A stretch of 64,000 bases of DNA from Lysobacter enzymogenes (GCF_017355525.1 NZ_CP067395.1:558001-622000); one strand, 5' to 3'; shown: positions 49,394 to 57,898, numbered from the stretch's first letter. Notes: a model not told the origin generated them from the letters alone. Numbers and translations: made by a program.

Positions 49394-50653
49394 GTGAGCA
49401 TTGTGGGAATCGAAGCGATGAACGTCTTCGCCGGCACCGCCTGCCTGGACGTGACCAAACTGGCCCAGCACCGCGGCCTGGACATGAGCCGGTTCGAGAA
49501 CCTGCTGATGAAGCAGAAGACCGTGGCCATGCCGTACGAAGACCCGGTGACCTTCGCCGTCAACGCGGCCAAGCCGCTGATCGATGCGCTGACGCCGGAG
49601 GAGAAGGACCGCATCGAGATGGTCATCACCTGCACCGAGTCGGCGTTCGACTTCGGCAAGTCGATGAGCACCTACTGCCACGACCTGCTCGGGCTGAACC
49701 GCAACTGCCGTCTGTTCGAGCTCAAGAACGCCTGCTACTCGGGCGTGGCGGGTCTGCAGATGGCGGTCAACTTCGTGCTCTCGCAGACCTCGCCGGGCGG
49801 CAAGGTGCTGGTGCTGGCGACCGACGTGTCGCGCTTCATGGTCGAGGAGGGCGGCGAAGCGCTGTCGGCGGACTGGTCGTTCGCCGAACCCAGCGGCGGC
49901 TCGGGCGCGGTGGCGATGCTGATCAGCGACCGCCCGCACGTATTCCAGATCGACGTCGGCGCCAACGGCTACTACGGCTACGAAGTGATGGACACCTGCC
50001 GGCCGTCGCCGGACACCGACGCCGGCGACACCGACCTGTCGCTGCTGTCGTATCTGAACTGCTGCGAGAACGCGTATCTGGAATACCAGAAGCGAGTGAC
50101 CGGCGCCGACTTCGGCGCGACCTTCGACTATCTGTCGTACCACACCCCGTTCGGCGGCATGGTCAAGGGCGCGCACCGCAACATGATGCGCAAGCTGGTC
50201 AAGGCCAAGCCGGCCGACATCGAGAACGACTTCCAGCGCCGGGTCACGCCGGGCCTGATCCACTGCCAGCGGGTCGGCAACATCATGGGCGCGACCGCCG
50301 CGCTGTCGCTGGCCAGCACCATCGACCACGGCGACTTCGTCGTGCCGCAGCGCATCGGCGTGTTCTCGTACGGCTCGGGTTGCTGCTCGGAATTCTTCAG
50401 CGGCATGGCCCGCCAGGAAGGCCAGCAGCGGTTGCGCGAGATGAAGATCGGCGAGCGCCTGGACAAGCGCTACGAGCTGAGCATGGAGCAGTACGACCGC
50501 CTGCTCGAACGCAGCCGCGAGATGAAGTTCGGCACCCGCAACCTGCAGGCCGACGCCGAGTTCATCCCGCAGGCGCGCGCCGCGCTCGGCGCGCCGACCC
50601 TGTTCCTGAAGCAGATCAAGGAATTCCACCGGGAATACGAATGGGTATCCTGA
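49394..50653 (+). CDS. HMG-CoA synthase homologue for beta-branching
   Basis: 419-residue 3-hydroxy-3-methylglutaryl synthase family enzyme that adds the acetate-derived carbanion from a donor ACP to the beta-keto group of the chain on an acceptor ACP. The catalytic Cys is residue 114 in LKNACYSGVAG, and the His motif is SYHTPFGGM. GTG start at 49394 with a GAGAGG ribosome-binding site; the protein opens MSIVGIEAMNVFAGTACLD, typical of the PKS-associated clade. It lies in the standard cassette HMGS, ECH1, ECH2, ACP, KS0. The natural acceptors are the seven Trp-flagged ACPs of modules 2, 3 and 5. The next gene overlaps its 3' end by 13 bases. Confidence 0.96.
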   Translation: MSIVGIEAMNVFAGTACLDVTKLAQHRGLDMSRFENLLMKQKTVAMPYEDPVTFAVNAAKPLIDALTPEEKDRIEMVITCTESAFDFGKSMSTYCHDLLGLNRNCRLFELKNACYSGVAGLQMAVNFVLSQTSPGGKVLVLATDVSRFMVEEGGEALSADWSFAEPSGGSGAVAMLISDRPHVFQIDVGANGYYGYEVMDTCRPSPDTDAGDTDLSLLSYLNCCENAYLEYQKRVTGADFGATFDYLSYHTPFGGMVKGAHRNMMRKLVKAKPADIENDFQRRVTPGLIHCQRVGNIMGATAALSLASTIDHGDFVVPQRIGVFSYGSGCCSEFFSGMARQEGQQRLREMKIGERLDKRYELSMEQYDRLLERSREMKFGTRNLQADAEFIPQARAALGAPTLFLKQIKEFHREYEWVS

Positions 50654-51423
50654 GCGAGCCTTACCGGACCGTGCAGGTCCGCTTCGACGAGGACCTCTGC
50701 TTCGCGCAGATCCATCGTCCGCAGGCCAACAACGCGATCGACGATACGCTGATCGCCGAGCTGACCCAGGTGTTGGCGCGCTGCGAGGACGCGGCCAAGA
50801 TCGTGGTGCTGGAAGGGCTGCCGGAGGTGTTCTGCTCCGGCGCCGATTTCCAGCAGATCCAGGCGCGCCACGCCAGCGGCGCGGCGCAGGAGCAGGACCC
50901 CGGTCCGCTCTACGATCTGTGGCACCAGCTCGCCGCCGGTCCGTACCTGACGATCGCCCATGTACGCGGGCGCGCGAATGCCGGCGGCATCGGCTTCGTC
51001 GCCGCCTGCGATATGGTGCTCAGCGACGAGAAGGCGACCTACAGCCTGTCGGAACTGCTGTTCGGGCTGATGCCGGCCTGCGTGATGCCGTTCCTGATCC
51101 GGCGCATGGGCTACGCCAAGGCCAACTACCTGACCTTGCTGACCCAGCCGATTGCGGCGCGGCAGGCGCTGGAATGGGGGCTGGTCGACGCGGTCGAGGA
51201 CAACAGCGAGAACCTGCTGCGCAAGCACCTGCTGCGCCTGCGCCGGCTCAACAAGCAGGCGCTGGTGCGCTACAAGCGCTACGCGCTGTCGCTCGACGAC
51301 AGCCTCAGCGCGGCGCGGCCGCTGGCGCTGGCGGCCAATCGCGAGGTGTTCGCCGATCCGCAGAACGTCGAGAAGATCGCGCGCTACGTCAGCACCGGCC
51401 GATTTCCGTGGGAGGCGGCGTGA
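50641..51423 (+). CDS. ECH1 enoyl-CoA hydratase-like dehydratase of the beta-branching cassette
   Basis: 260-residue crotonase-fold protein that should dehydrate the HMG-ACP intermediate to a 3-methylglutaconyl-ACP. It shows CSGADFQQIQ and the oxyanion-hole region RANAGGIGFVAACDMVLSDE. The start at ATG 50641, inside the end of the HMGS gene, gives family length and an N-terminus reading MGILSEPYRTVQVRF; the frame is open further upstream but that portion is shadow of HMGS. The sequence belongs with PksH-type ECH1 rather than ECH2, which follows. Translational coupling to both neighbours is likely. Confidence 0.93.
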   Translation: MGILSEPYRTVQVRFDEDLCFAQIHRPQANNAIDDTLIAELTQVLARCEDAAKIVVLEGLPEVFCSGADFQQIQARHASGAAQEQDPGPLYDLWHQLAAGPYLTIAHVRGRANAGGIGFVAACDMVLSDEKATYSLSELLFGLMPACVMPFLIRRMGYAKANYLTLLTQPIAARQALEWGLVDAVEDNSENLLRKHLLRLRRLNKQALVRYKRYALSLDDSLSAARPLALAANREVFADPQNVEKIARYVSTGRFPWEAA

Positions 51424-52172
51424 TGAGCGAGCCCATCGTCGCGGTCGAGCATCCCGCGCCCGGCGTCGCCCTGGTGCGCATGCAGGACCGCGCGCACAAG
51501 AACACCTTCACCAACGAACTGATCGCCGCGCTGTCGGCCGCGTTCGCCGCCGTCGCCGCCAACCGCGACTGCCGGGTCGTGGTGCTGACCGGCTACGACA
51601 GCTATTTCTCCAGCGGCGGCACCCAGGACGGTTTGCGCGACCTGTTCGACGGCAAGTTCAAGTTCACCGACCGCGATCTGTACAGCCTGTCGTTGAACTG
51701 CCCGGTGCCGGTGATCGCGGCGATGCAGGGCCACGGCATCGGCGGCGGCTTCGTCATGGGCCTGTTCGCCGACATCGTGGTGCTGGCGCGCGAAGCGGTC
51801 TACACGGCGAATTTCATGAAGTACGGATTCACCCCGGGCATGGGCTCGACCTTCATCCTGCCCAAGAAGCTCGGCCTGGCCCTGGCCGAGGAAATGATGC
51901 TGACCGCCGCGACCTACCGCGGCGAGGAACTGCAGCGGCGCGGCGCGCCGTTCGCGGTGCTGCCGCGCGAGCAGGTGCTGGCGCACGCGCTGCAGGTCGC
52001 CGCCGAGCTGGCCGACAAGCCGCGCGCTTCGCTGGTCACGCTCAAGGATCACCTGGTCGGCCCGCTGCGCGAAGCGCTGCCGCGGTTCATCGACCAGGAA
52101 GTGGCGATGCACGAACTGACCTTCCACCAACCGGAAGTCAAGGACCGCATCGAAGCGTTTTTCGGACAGTGA
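51423..52172 (+). CDS. ECH2 crotonase-fold decarboxylase of the beta-branching cassette
   Basis: 249-residue enzyme expected to decarboxylate the 3-methylglutaconyl-ACP to the branched enoyl chain. Diagnostic segments are GYDSYFSSGGTQDGL, MQGHGIGGGFVMGLFAD and YGFTPGMGSTFILP, typical of PksI-type ECH2. The start overlaps the ECH1 stop (TGATG). The third crotonase domain of each PKS cassette is a close homologue, so the cluster holds three ECH2-type active sites, one free and two in line. A simple division would be free ECH2 for module 3 and in-line domains for modules 2 and 5; this is inference. Confidence 0.94.
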   Translation: MSEPIVAVEHPAPGVALVRMQDRAHKNTFTNELIAALSAAFAAVAANRDCRVVVLTGYDSYFSSGGTQDGLRDLFDGKFKFTDRDLYSLSLNCPVPVIAAMQGHGIGGGFVMGLFADIVVLAREAVYTANFMKYGFTPGMGSTFILPKKLGLALAEEMMLTAATYRGEELQRRGAPFAVLPREQVLAHALQVAAELADKPRASLVTLKDHLVGPLREALPRFIDQEVAMHELTFHQPEVKDRIEAFFGQ

Positions 52173-52223
52173 ACCACCCGCGGCCGCAAAGGGCCGCACT
52201 CAAACAAACCGGAGAGAGAAGCC

Positions 52224-52463
52224 ATGAACCAGGACCAAGTGTTCGAAATCATCGTCGGCCACACCAAGGAAGTGCTGCCGAACCTGGAGAAGCACCCGTT
52301 CCAGCAGGACGACTCGCTGCGCGCGCTCGGCGCCAACTCGATCGACCGCGCCGACATCATCATCATGACCCTGGAGTCGCTGTCGTTGAACGTGTCGCTG
52401 ACCGAGATGGCCAAGGCGGAGAACATCGGCCAGCTGGCGGGCATCATCCATGCCAAGATCTGA
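52224..52463 (+). CDS. Donor acyl carrier protein of the beta-branching cassette (AcpK-type)
   Basis: 79 residues with the phosphopantetheine serine in LRALGANSIDRADIIIMTLE. Asn replaces the usual Asp before Ser, as is common in donor ACPs of these cassettes. A strong GGAGAGA ribosome-binding site precedes the ATG. It should carry malonyl, then acetyl after decarboxylation by the neighbouring Ser-KS, and deliver it to the HMG synthase. Its stop lies inside the following KS gene (14-base overlap). Confidence 0.94.
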   Translation: MNQDQVFEIIVGHTKEVLPNLEKHPFQQDDSLRALGANSIDRADIIIMTLESLSLNVSLTEMAKAENIGQLAGIIHAKI

Positions 52464-53691
52464 GCCGCCGGCCGTTCTGGCCACCGGCGTCGGCGTGGTG
52501 TCGGCCATCGGCCAGGGGCGCGCGGCGTTCGCCGACGCCCTGCTCGAAGGCAGGCACCGCTTCGACGCGATGCGCCGGCCCGGACGGCAGCGGCCGCAGG
52601 ACGACGGCGCGCCGGCGTTCCTCGGCGCCGAGATCGAACAGCTGAACGTGCCCGAGGCGATTCCGCGCGCGTTGTTGCGCACCGCGTCGCTGTCGGGGCA
52701 GGCCGCGCTGACCGCGTTGCACGAAGCCTGGCACGACGCGCGCCTGGACGAGGTCGCGCCCGAACGCATCGGCCTGGTCATCGGCGGCTCCAACGTGCAG
52801 CAGCGCGAGCTGACCCAGGTCCACGACGCGTACCGCGAGCGGGTCGCGTTCCTGCGCCCGACCTATGCGATGTCGTTCATGGACAGCGATCTGTGCGGGC
52901 TGTGCACCGAAGCCTTTCCGATCCGCGGCTTCGCCCAGACCTTGGGCGGCGCGTCGGCGAGCGGGCAGGCGGCGACGATCCAGGCGATCGAATCGGTGGC
53001 GTCCGGCCGGGTCGACGTGTGCATCGCGATCGGCGCGCTGATGGACCTGTCGTACTGGGAATGCCAGGGGTTCCGCTCGCTCGGCGCGATGGGCTCGGAC
53101 CGCTACGGCGACGATCCCGCGCGCGCCTGCCGCCCGTTCGACCGCGACCGCGACGGTTTCATCTACGGCGAGTCCTGCGCGGCGATCGTGATCGAGCGCG
53201 CCGACGCCTGCGGCCGCGCCGGCGTCGCGCCGTACGCGCGCATCGCCGGCTGGGCGATGGCGATGGACGGCAACCGTAATCCGAATCCTTCCTTGCAGGG
53301 CGAGACCGCCGCGATCCGCGGCGCGCTCGACCGCGCCGGCTGGTCGGCGCGCGAGATCGACTACGTGAATCCGCACGGCACCGGCTCGGCGATCGGCGAC
53401 GTCACCGAACTGCAGGCGCTGCGCGACTGCGGGCTCGACCATGCCTGGATCAACGCGACCAAGTCGGTGGTCGGCCACGGCCTCAGCGCCGCCGGCGCGA
53501 CCGAGCTGGCGGCGATCCTGTTGCAGATGCGCGCCGGCCGCCTGCATCCGACCCGCAACCTCGACGACCCGATCGAACCCGGCTTCAACTGGGTGCGCGA
53601 ACGCGCGGTGCCGCACGCCATCGCCAACGCGATCAACCTCAGCATGGGCTTCGGCGGCATCAACACCGCGATCTGCTTGAGCAAGTGCTAA
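52450..53691 (+). CDS. Decarboxylating ketosynthase homologue (active Cys replaced by Ser)
   Basis: 413-residue FabF-like KS. At the nucleophile position the sequence reads GGASASGQAA, with Ser169 in place of Cys, while the two histidine motifs NPHGTGS and VGHGLSAAG are kept. This is the hallmark of the KS in HMG-synthase cassettes that converts malonyl-ACP to acetyl-ACP without condensing. The start overlaps the donor ACP gene, which supports physical partnership. Confidence 0.95.
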   Translation: MPRSEPPAVLATGVGVVSAIGQGRAAFADALLEGRHRFDAMRRPGRQRPQDDGAPAFLGAEIEQLNVPEAIPRALLRTASLSGQAALTALHEAWHDARLDEVAPERIGLVIGGSNVQQRELTQVHDAYRERVAFLRPTYAMSFMDSDLCGLCTEAFPIRGFAQTLGGASASGQAATIQAIESVASGRVDVCIAIGALMDLSYWECQGFRSLGAMGSDRYGDDPARACRPFDRDRDGFIYGESCAAIVIERADACGRAGVAPYARIAGWAMAMDGNRNPNPSLQGETAAIRGALDRAGWSAREIDYVNPHGTGSAIGDVTELQALRDCGLDHAWINATKSVVGHGLSAAGATELAAILLQMRAGRLHPTRNLDDPIEPGFNWVRERAVPHAIANAINLSMGFGGINTAICLSKC

Positions 53692-53720
53692 TCAACGAAC
53701 GAATCAGTGGAGGCACGACC

Positions 53721-54863
53721 ATGAAGACCTACATGTTCCCCGGGCAAGGCTCGCAATCCAAGGGCATGGGCGAGGCCCTGTTCGAACGCTTCAAAGAGCG
53801 CACCGCGCAGGCCGACGAGGTGCTCGGCTATTCGATCCGCGAGCTGTGCGTGGACGACCCGCGCGGCGAACTCGGCAATACCCGCTTCACCCAGCCGGCG
53901 CTGTACGTGGTCAACGCGCTGAGTTACTACGCCCGGGTCGAAGACAGCGGCGAAACCCCGGACTTCGTCGCCGGCCACAGCCTCGGCGAGTTCGACGCGC
54001 TGCTGGCGGCGGGCTGCTTCGATTTCCAGACCGGCCTGAAGCTGGTCAAGAAGCGCGGCGAGCTGATGAGCCAGGTTTCCGGCGGCGCGATGGCGGCGGT
54101 GATGAACGCCAGCCGCGAGGAGATCGAGCGCATCCTCGCCGACAATGGTCTGGGCAATATCGATCTGGCCAACTACAACACTCCGTCGCAGATCGTGATC
54201 TCCGGCGACGCCGACGAGATCGCCAAGGCCGAACCGCTGCTGCGTCAGGGCCGGGTGCGATTCTATCCGCTGGCCACCAGCGGCGCCTTCCATTCGCGCT
54301 TCATGCGCGGCTCGAAGGACAAGTTCGCTAAGTTCCTCAAGGGCTTCAAGTTCGACGAACCGAAGGTACCGGTGATCGCCAACGTCACCGCGCGCGAGTA
54401 CGAAGGCAAGAAGATCGCCGAGACTCTTGCCAACCAGATCGCCAGCACCGTGCGCTGGTCCGACAGCGTGCAGTACCTGCTGGCGCTGGCGGCCGAGCGC
54501 GGCCAGGAGATGGAGTTCGTCGAGCTCGGCCACGGCGACGTGCTGACCCGCCTGGTGCACACCATCAAGCTGCAGACCCAGCCCGCCGCCGAGGCGCCGG
54601 CGGCCGCGCCGGCGCAGCCCGTTGCCGCATCTGCGCCCGCGCCGGCCGCGCAAAGCGCCGCGCCCGCCAGCGGCAGCGCCGCGGACAAGGTCGCGGCCTG
54701 GAACCGCCGCCATCCGGTCGGCACCAAGGTCAAGTCGACCGTCAGCGACTACCCGGACCTGGAGACCCGCACCGAAGCGGTGGTGCTGTTCGGCCATCGC
54801 GCCGCGGTCTACATGAAGGGCTACAACGGCTACTTCGATCTGGAAGAGCTGGAAGCGGCCTGA
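53721..54863 (+). CDS. trans-acting malonyl acyltransferase with C-terminal extension
   Basis: 380 residues. AT domain 1 to about 285: FPGQGSQSKGMG, nucleophile Ser87 in GHSLGEF, an Arg in KKRGELM, and SGAFHSRFM, consistent with a malonyl-specific AT that loads the AT-less modules and probably the donor ACP. An Ala/Pro linker (about 290-320) leads to a compact final segment of some 55 residues (WNRRHPVGTKVKSTVSDYP to the end, including VYMKGYNGYFDLEEL) that I cannot assign and that is not part of the AT fold. ATG 53721 was chosen because it has GGAGG upstream and gives the exact AT N-terminus MKTYMFPGQGSQ; the frame is open 36 bases further 5'. Confidence 0.94.
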   Translation: MKTYMFPGQGSQSKGMGEALFERFKERTAQADEVLGYSIRELCVDDPRGELGNTRFTQPALYVVNALSYYARVEDSGETPDFVAGHSLGEFDALLAAGCFDFQTGLKLVKKRGELMSQVSGGAMAAVMNASREEIERILADNGLGNIDLANYNTPSQIVISGDADEIAKAEPLLRQGRVRFYPLATSGAFHSRFMRGSKDKFAKFLKGFKFDEPKVPVIANVTAREYEGKKIAETLANQIASTVRWSDSVQYLLALAAERGQEMEFVELGHGDVLTRLVHTIKLQTQPAAEAPAAAPAQPVAASAPAPAAQSAAPASGSAADKVAAWNRRHPVGTKVKSTVSDYPDLETRTEAVVLFGHRAAVYMKGYNGYFDLEELEAA

Positions 54864-54867
54864 GCGC

Positions 54868-55629
54868 ATGCGCGTTTTCGCCCTGTCCGACCTGCACGTC
54901 GACTATCCGGACAACGCGCGCTGGCTGCGCGCGCTGTCCGCGCAGGACTATCGCGAGGATCTGCTGATCCTGGCCGGCGATCTGACCCATCGCCGGCCGC
55001 TGCTGGCGTGGTGCCTCGGCGAATTCGTGCGGCGCTTCGCCACCGTGCTGTTCGTCCCGGGCAACCACGATGTCTGGGTGGCCGGCGAGGCGGCGCCGAA
55101 GACCTCGCTGGACAAGTTCGCCGAAGTCGCTTCGACTGCGTTCGAGTGCGGGGTGTCGATGAAGCCGCATCTCGCCGGACGCACCCTGTTCGCGCCGCTG
55201 CTGGGCTGGTACGACTATTCCTTCGGCGAGCCGGGCGAGGAGCTGCGGCGCAGCTGGAGCGATTTCGTCGCCTGCCGCTGGCCGCCGGGCTACGGCCCGG
55301 CGCAGGTGTGCGCGCATTTCCTGTCGATGAACGCGCTCGAGGTTCCGCGCGGGGTCGAACGGGTCATCAGCTTCTCGCACTTCCTGCCGCGGATCGATCT
55401 GGTGCCGCCGTACGTGCCGGCGCGCCACCGCATGCTCGATCCGGTGCTCGGCAGCGCCGGGCTCGACGCCCAGCTGCGCCGGCTCGGTTCCAGCCTGCAC
55501 GTGTACGGGCACAGCCACATCAACCGCAGCGTGCGCATCGACGGCGTCGACTACGTCAACAACGCCTTCGGCTATCCGAACGAAGACGCGATCGCGGCCA
55601 AGCGGCTGCTGTGCATCGGGGAGGTGTGA
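54868..55629 (+). CDS. Calcineurin-like metallophosphoesterase, possible PptH-type phosphopantetheinyl hydrolase
   Basis: 253 residues with the complete metallophosphoesterase motif series: SDLHVDYP (residues 7-14), LAGDLTH, PGNHDVW, SFSHFLP and YGHSHINR, so two metal ions should be bound. No signal peptide or membrane segment. It starts 4 bases after the AT and ends 1 base before the phosphopantetheinyl transferase, so it is firmly part of the operon. In Mycobacterium a calcineurin-like enzyme, PptH, encoded next to the transferase PptT, removes phosphopantetheine from carrier proteins. The same gene pairing here suggests a similar opposing activity, or hydrolysis of the 3',5'-ADP by-product. 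The fold is certain and the substrate inferred. Confidence 0.88.
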   Translation: MRVFALSDLHVDYPDNARWLRALSAQDYREDLLILAGDLTHRRPLLAWCLGEFVRRFATVLFVPGNHDVWVAGEAAPKTSLDKFAEVASTAFECGVSMKPHLAGRTLFAPLLGWYDYSFGEPGEELRRSWSDFVACRWPPGYGPAQVCAHFLSMNALEVPRGVERVISFSHFLPRIDLVPPYVPARHRMLDPVLGSAGLDAQLRRLGSSLHVYGHSHINRSVRIDGVDYVNNAFGYPNEDAIAAKRLLCIGEV

Positions 55630-55630
55630 G

Positions 55631-56509
55631 ATGAATTACGTGCATGCGGCGCAGGCGGCAGCCGGGCCGGCGCTGGCGGAGCCGGAGCGGATCGAAGCCG
55701 GGCGCGGCGCCATCACACGCGCCGTGCCGGCGCGCGCCGGCGACGAGGTCGAGCTGTGGCTGGCGTTCTATCACGACCCGGTCTACGCGACCCTGCTGCC
55801 GCGCCTGCGCGGCCTGCTCAGCGCCGACGAGCGCCAGCGCGAAACGCGCTTCCATTTCAGCGACGACCGCAAGCGCTACCTGGTGACCCGCGCGCTGGTG
55901 CGCAGCGTGCTGTCGCGCTACGCGGCGATGGCGCCGGAGCGGTGGCGCTTCGCCGCCAACGCCTACGGCCGCCCCGAAATCGACGGCGCGCCCGCGGACG
56001 CGGCCGATCTGCGCTTCAACGTCTCGCACACGCGCGGGCTGATCGCGATGGCGGTCGGGCGCGGCCGCGAGCTCGGCGTCGACGTGGAGCACCTGTCGCT
56101 GCGCGAAGTCTCGCAGGCCGTCGCCGAGCGCTGCTTCGCCGGCGAGGAACTGGCCGACCTGGCGCGGATCGAACCGTGCCGGCGCCAGGACCGCTTCTTC
56201 GAGTACTGGACCTTCAAGGAGGCCTACATCAAGGCGCGCGGCATGGGTTTGTCGCTGCCGCTGGAGCAGTTCAGTTTCCACTACCCGCAGGCGGACGCGG
56301 TGCGCCTGGCGATCCGGCCCGAACTCGGCGACGACGCGCAGCGCTGGAGCCTATGGCAGTACCGGCCGACCCCCGACTACCTGCTCGCGCTGTGCGCCGA
56401 GCGCGGGCACGGCGCGGCCGCGCCGCGCATCCGCAGCATCGTGCCGACCCTGCACGAGCGCGAGCTGCACCTGCCGCTGCTGAAGTCGTCCGAGCGCGCC
56501 GCGGCCTGA
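55631..56509 (+). CDS. Sfp-type 4'-phosphopantetheinyl transferase
   Basis: 292 residues. It converts apo to holo carrier proteins using coenzyme A, here at least 13 ACP domains in the PKSs plus two free ACPs. Sfp-family motifs are present: NVSHTRGLIAMAV, LGVDVEH and EYWTFKEAYIKARGMGLSLPL, the last two holding the Mg-binding Asp/Glu and catalytic Lys. The length is a little over that of typical Sfp because of an N-terminal extension of about 35 residues and a basic C-terminal tail. It is the last + strand gene of the main operon; an AT-like gene converges on it with only 18 bases between. Confidence 0.96.
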   Translation: MNYVHAAQAAAGPALAEPERIEAGRGAITRAVPARAGDEVELWLAFYHDPVYATLLPRLRGLLSADERQRETRFHFSDDRKRYLVTRALVRSVLSRYAAMAPERWRFAANAYGRPEIDGAPADAADLRFNVSHTRGLIAMAVGRGRELGVDVEHLSLREVSQAVAERCFAGEELADLARIEPCRRQDRFFEYWTFKEAYIKARGMGLSLPLEQFSFHYPQADAVRLAIRPELGDDAQRWSLWQYRPTPDYLLALCAERGHGAAAPRIRSIVPTLHERELHLPLLKSSERAAA

Positions 56510-56527
56510 GCGCCGCGGCGGCGGCCG

Positions 56528-57469
56528 CTACGCCGCGCGCAGCGCGGCGAGGTGTTTCGAATCCTGGCCGTACGGCGTCAGCACCGCATGCGCGGTCGAG
56601 CGGCTGTCCGCGGGCAGCGCGTACTTGGCGAAGGTGGCCATCGTGCCGGATGCGCCGACGTCGATGTAGCGGTGCGGCCCGAGCCGTTCCAGCGCCGCCA
56701 GGGTGTCGCGCAGCAGGATCGGCCGGCGCACCACCCGCCAGAAGAAATCGGCCGGCAGCTCGGTCAGCACCGCGGCCTGTTCGCAGCACGCCAGCGGCAC
56801 GGCGCCGCGGCCGAGCGGAATGCCGCGCATGAAGGTTTCGAACGGCGCCTGCGCCGGATCGATCCAGCGCGAATGGAACGCGAACGACACCGCCAGCCGC
56901 TGATGGGCGATGCCGCGTTCGCGCAGCTGCGCTTCGATCGCGTCGAGCCGGGCCTGCGGCGCGGCGACGGCGAAGTGCTGGGCGAAGTTGTCGGCGGCCA
57001 GTTCGGCGTATTCGCCGAGCCAGCCCGCGTCGACCAGTTCGCGCCCGGCCAGCACCGCGATCATGCCGCCGCGCTCGCAGGTGTCTTCGAACGCGGCGGC
57101 CTGGCGGATCGTCGCGTCGAGCGCGTCCTCGACGTCGAGATGCCCGGCGACCGCGGCGGCGACGAACGAGCCCAGGCTTGCGCCGAGCACCCGATCGGGG
57201 CGGATGCCTTCTTCGATCAGGCACTGGGCCAGGGAATACCCGAGGATGAATATCGCCGGATGGGTGATCGCGGTGCGGTCGAAGGTTTCTCCGCGGCCGT
57301 AGCCGTATACCGTATCGATAATCCGCAGGCCGGAGTTTTCCTGGACGAATCTGTCCAGACGCGTCATCCAGTGACGGAACACGTCATGCGATTCGAACAG
57401 CTGTTTTCCCATTTGAAAGTATTGGGAACCCTGGCCGGAAAACATGAATACGGTTTTTGCGGGGGTCAC
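56528..57469 (-). CDS. Second acyltransferase-like protein (acyl hydrolase or AT), minus strand
   Basis: 313 residues. Malonyl-transferase fold: VFMFSGQGSQYFQMGKQL at the start, nucleophile Ser98 in GASLGSFVAAA (not the usual GHSLGE), and SFAFHSRWIDPA. The GASLG variant is seen in the acyl-hydrolase/PedC-like branch of AT homologues that clear stalled acyl units in trans-AT systems, so proofreading is a good alternative to transferase. I chose the GTG at 57469, with GAGG 7 bases upstream, because it places the first residues exactly at the AT fold. A longer frame to 57628 adds a non-homologous Arg-rich tail. It is oppositely oriented to the operon, and the promoter must lie in the AT-rich region to its right. 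Confidence 0.85.
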   Translation of the reverse strand: MTPAKTVFMFSGQGSQYFQMGKQLFESHDVFRHWMTRLDRFVQENSGLRIIDTVYGYGRGETFDRTAITHPAIFILGYSLAQCLIEEGIRPDRVLGASLGSFVAAAVAGHLDVEDALDATIRQAAAFEDTCERGGMIAVLAGRELVDAGWLGEYAELAADNFAQHFAVAAPQARLDAIEAQLRERGIAHQRLAVSFAFHSRWIDPAQAPFETFMRGIPLGRGAVPLACCEQAAVLTELPADFFWRVVRRPILLRDTLAALERLGPHRYIDVGASGTMATFAKYALPADSRSTAHAVLTPYGQDSKHLAALRAA

Positions 57470-57588
57470 GGGATAGCCTCGCGAACGGGGCGCGCAGCGG
57501 CCCGTGTATCGAATCGGAAACATGCGGCGAACGCATTCGCGCGGCAGGCGTAGTCGTAAAATAGAAACATGTGATTTATGTGCGATCC

Positions 57589-57600
57589 AACACTTGTGTT
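57589..57600. promoter_or_regulatory. Perfect 12-base palindrome AACAC-TT-GTGTT
   Basis: Inverted repeat of 5 bases around a 2-base centre, about 120 bases upstream of the AT-like gene start. Size and symmetry fit an operator for a dimeric regulator. No regulator is identified. Confidence 0.4.
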
Positions 57601-57643
57601 CAGTGCCAATTGTGACGAAGTGGCCCAACCGGATTCGTGATTC

Positions 57644-57659
57644 TGATTAACTTTAATCA
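57644..57659. promoter_or_regulatory. Perfect 16-base palindrome TGATTAA-CT-TTAATCA
   Basis: Inverted repeat of 7 bases around a 2-base centre, entirely AT-rich in a genome of about 70 percent GC, so unlikely by chance. It lies about 175 bases upstream of the AT-like gene start and 240 bases upstream of the NusG-like gene. Candidate operator. Confidence 0.5.
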
Positions 57660-57898
57660 AGCCGCATGCGATATCGAATCGGCGATTGGTTTCACGGTTT
57701 TTTTGCAACTCCGCTACTGAGTGAACAGGGGGCAGCCTCGCTTCGCGATGCGCCGGCATGCGTTCGATTCGCGCCGGCGGGCGTGTTGGCGCCTGCTCGA
57801 AGGGGCTCAACGCACTTACGACCGAACGCCGGCGCACGCCGCGCGGGCGGCGGGGCATTGCGTGGGCAAAGGCATCGGTTATCGGTAAGGGCCGTTGA

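Larger units (their letters stand above)
57470..57898. promoter_or_regulatory. AT-rich divergent intergenic region between the second AT and the antiterminator
   Basis: 429 bases without a convincing gene. Roughly 57550-57720 is strikingly AT-richer than the rest of the window and holds two perfect palindromes (separate entries). It must contain promoters for the leftward AT-like gene and very likely for the rightward NusG-like gene. I found no strong -35/-10 pair; weak candidates exist on both strands. A TAAGGG ribosome-binding site precedes the 57899 ATG. Confidence 0.6.

Noticed and set aside
57560..57620. CRP/Clp-type site TGTGA-N6-TCACA in the AT-rich region
   Set aside because: TGTGA half-sites occur, but the partner half is TGCGA or absent. 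Not close enough to claim.
57470..57628. Longer N-terminus for the second AT-like protein
   Set aside because: The extra 53 residues are basic and unlike any AT. GTG 57469 has a good ribosome-binding site and aligns with the AT start.
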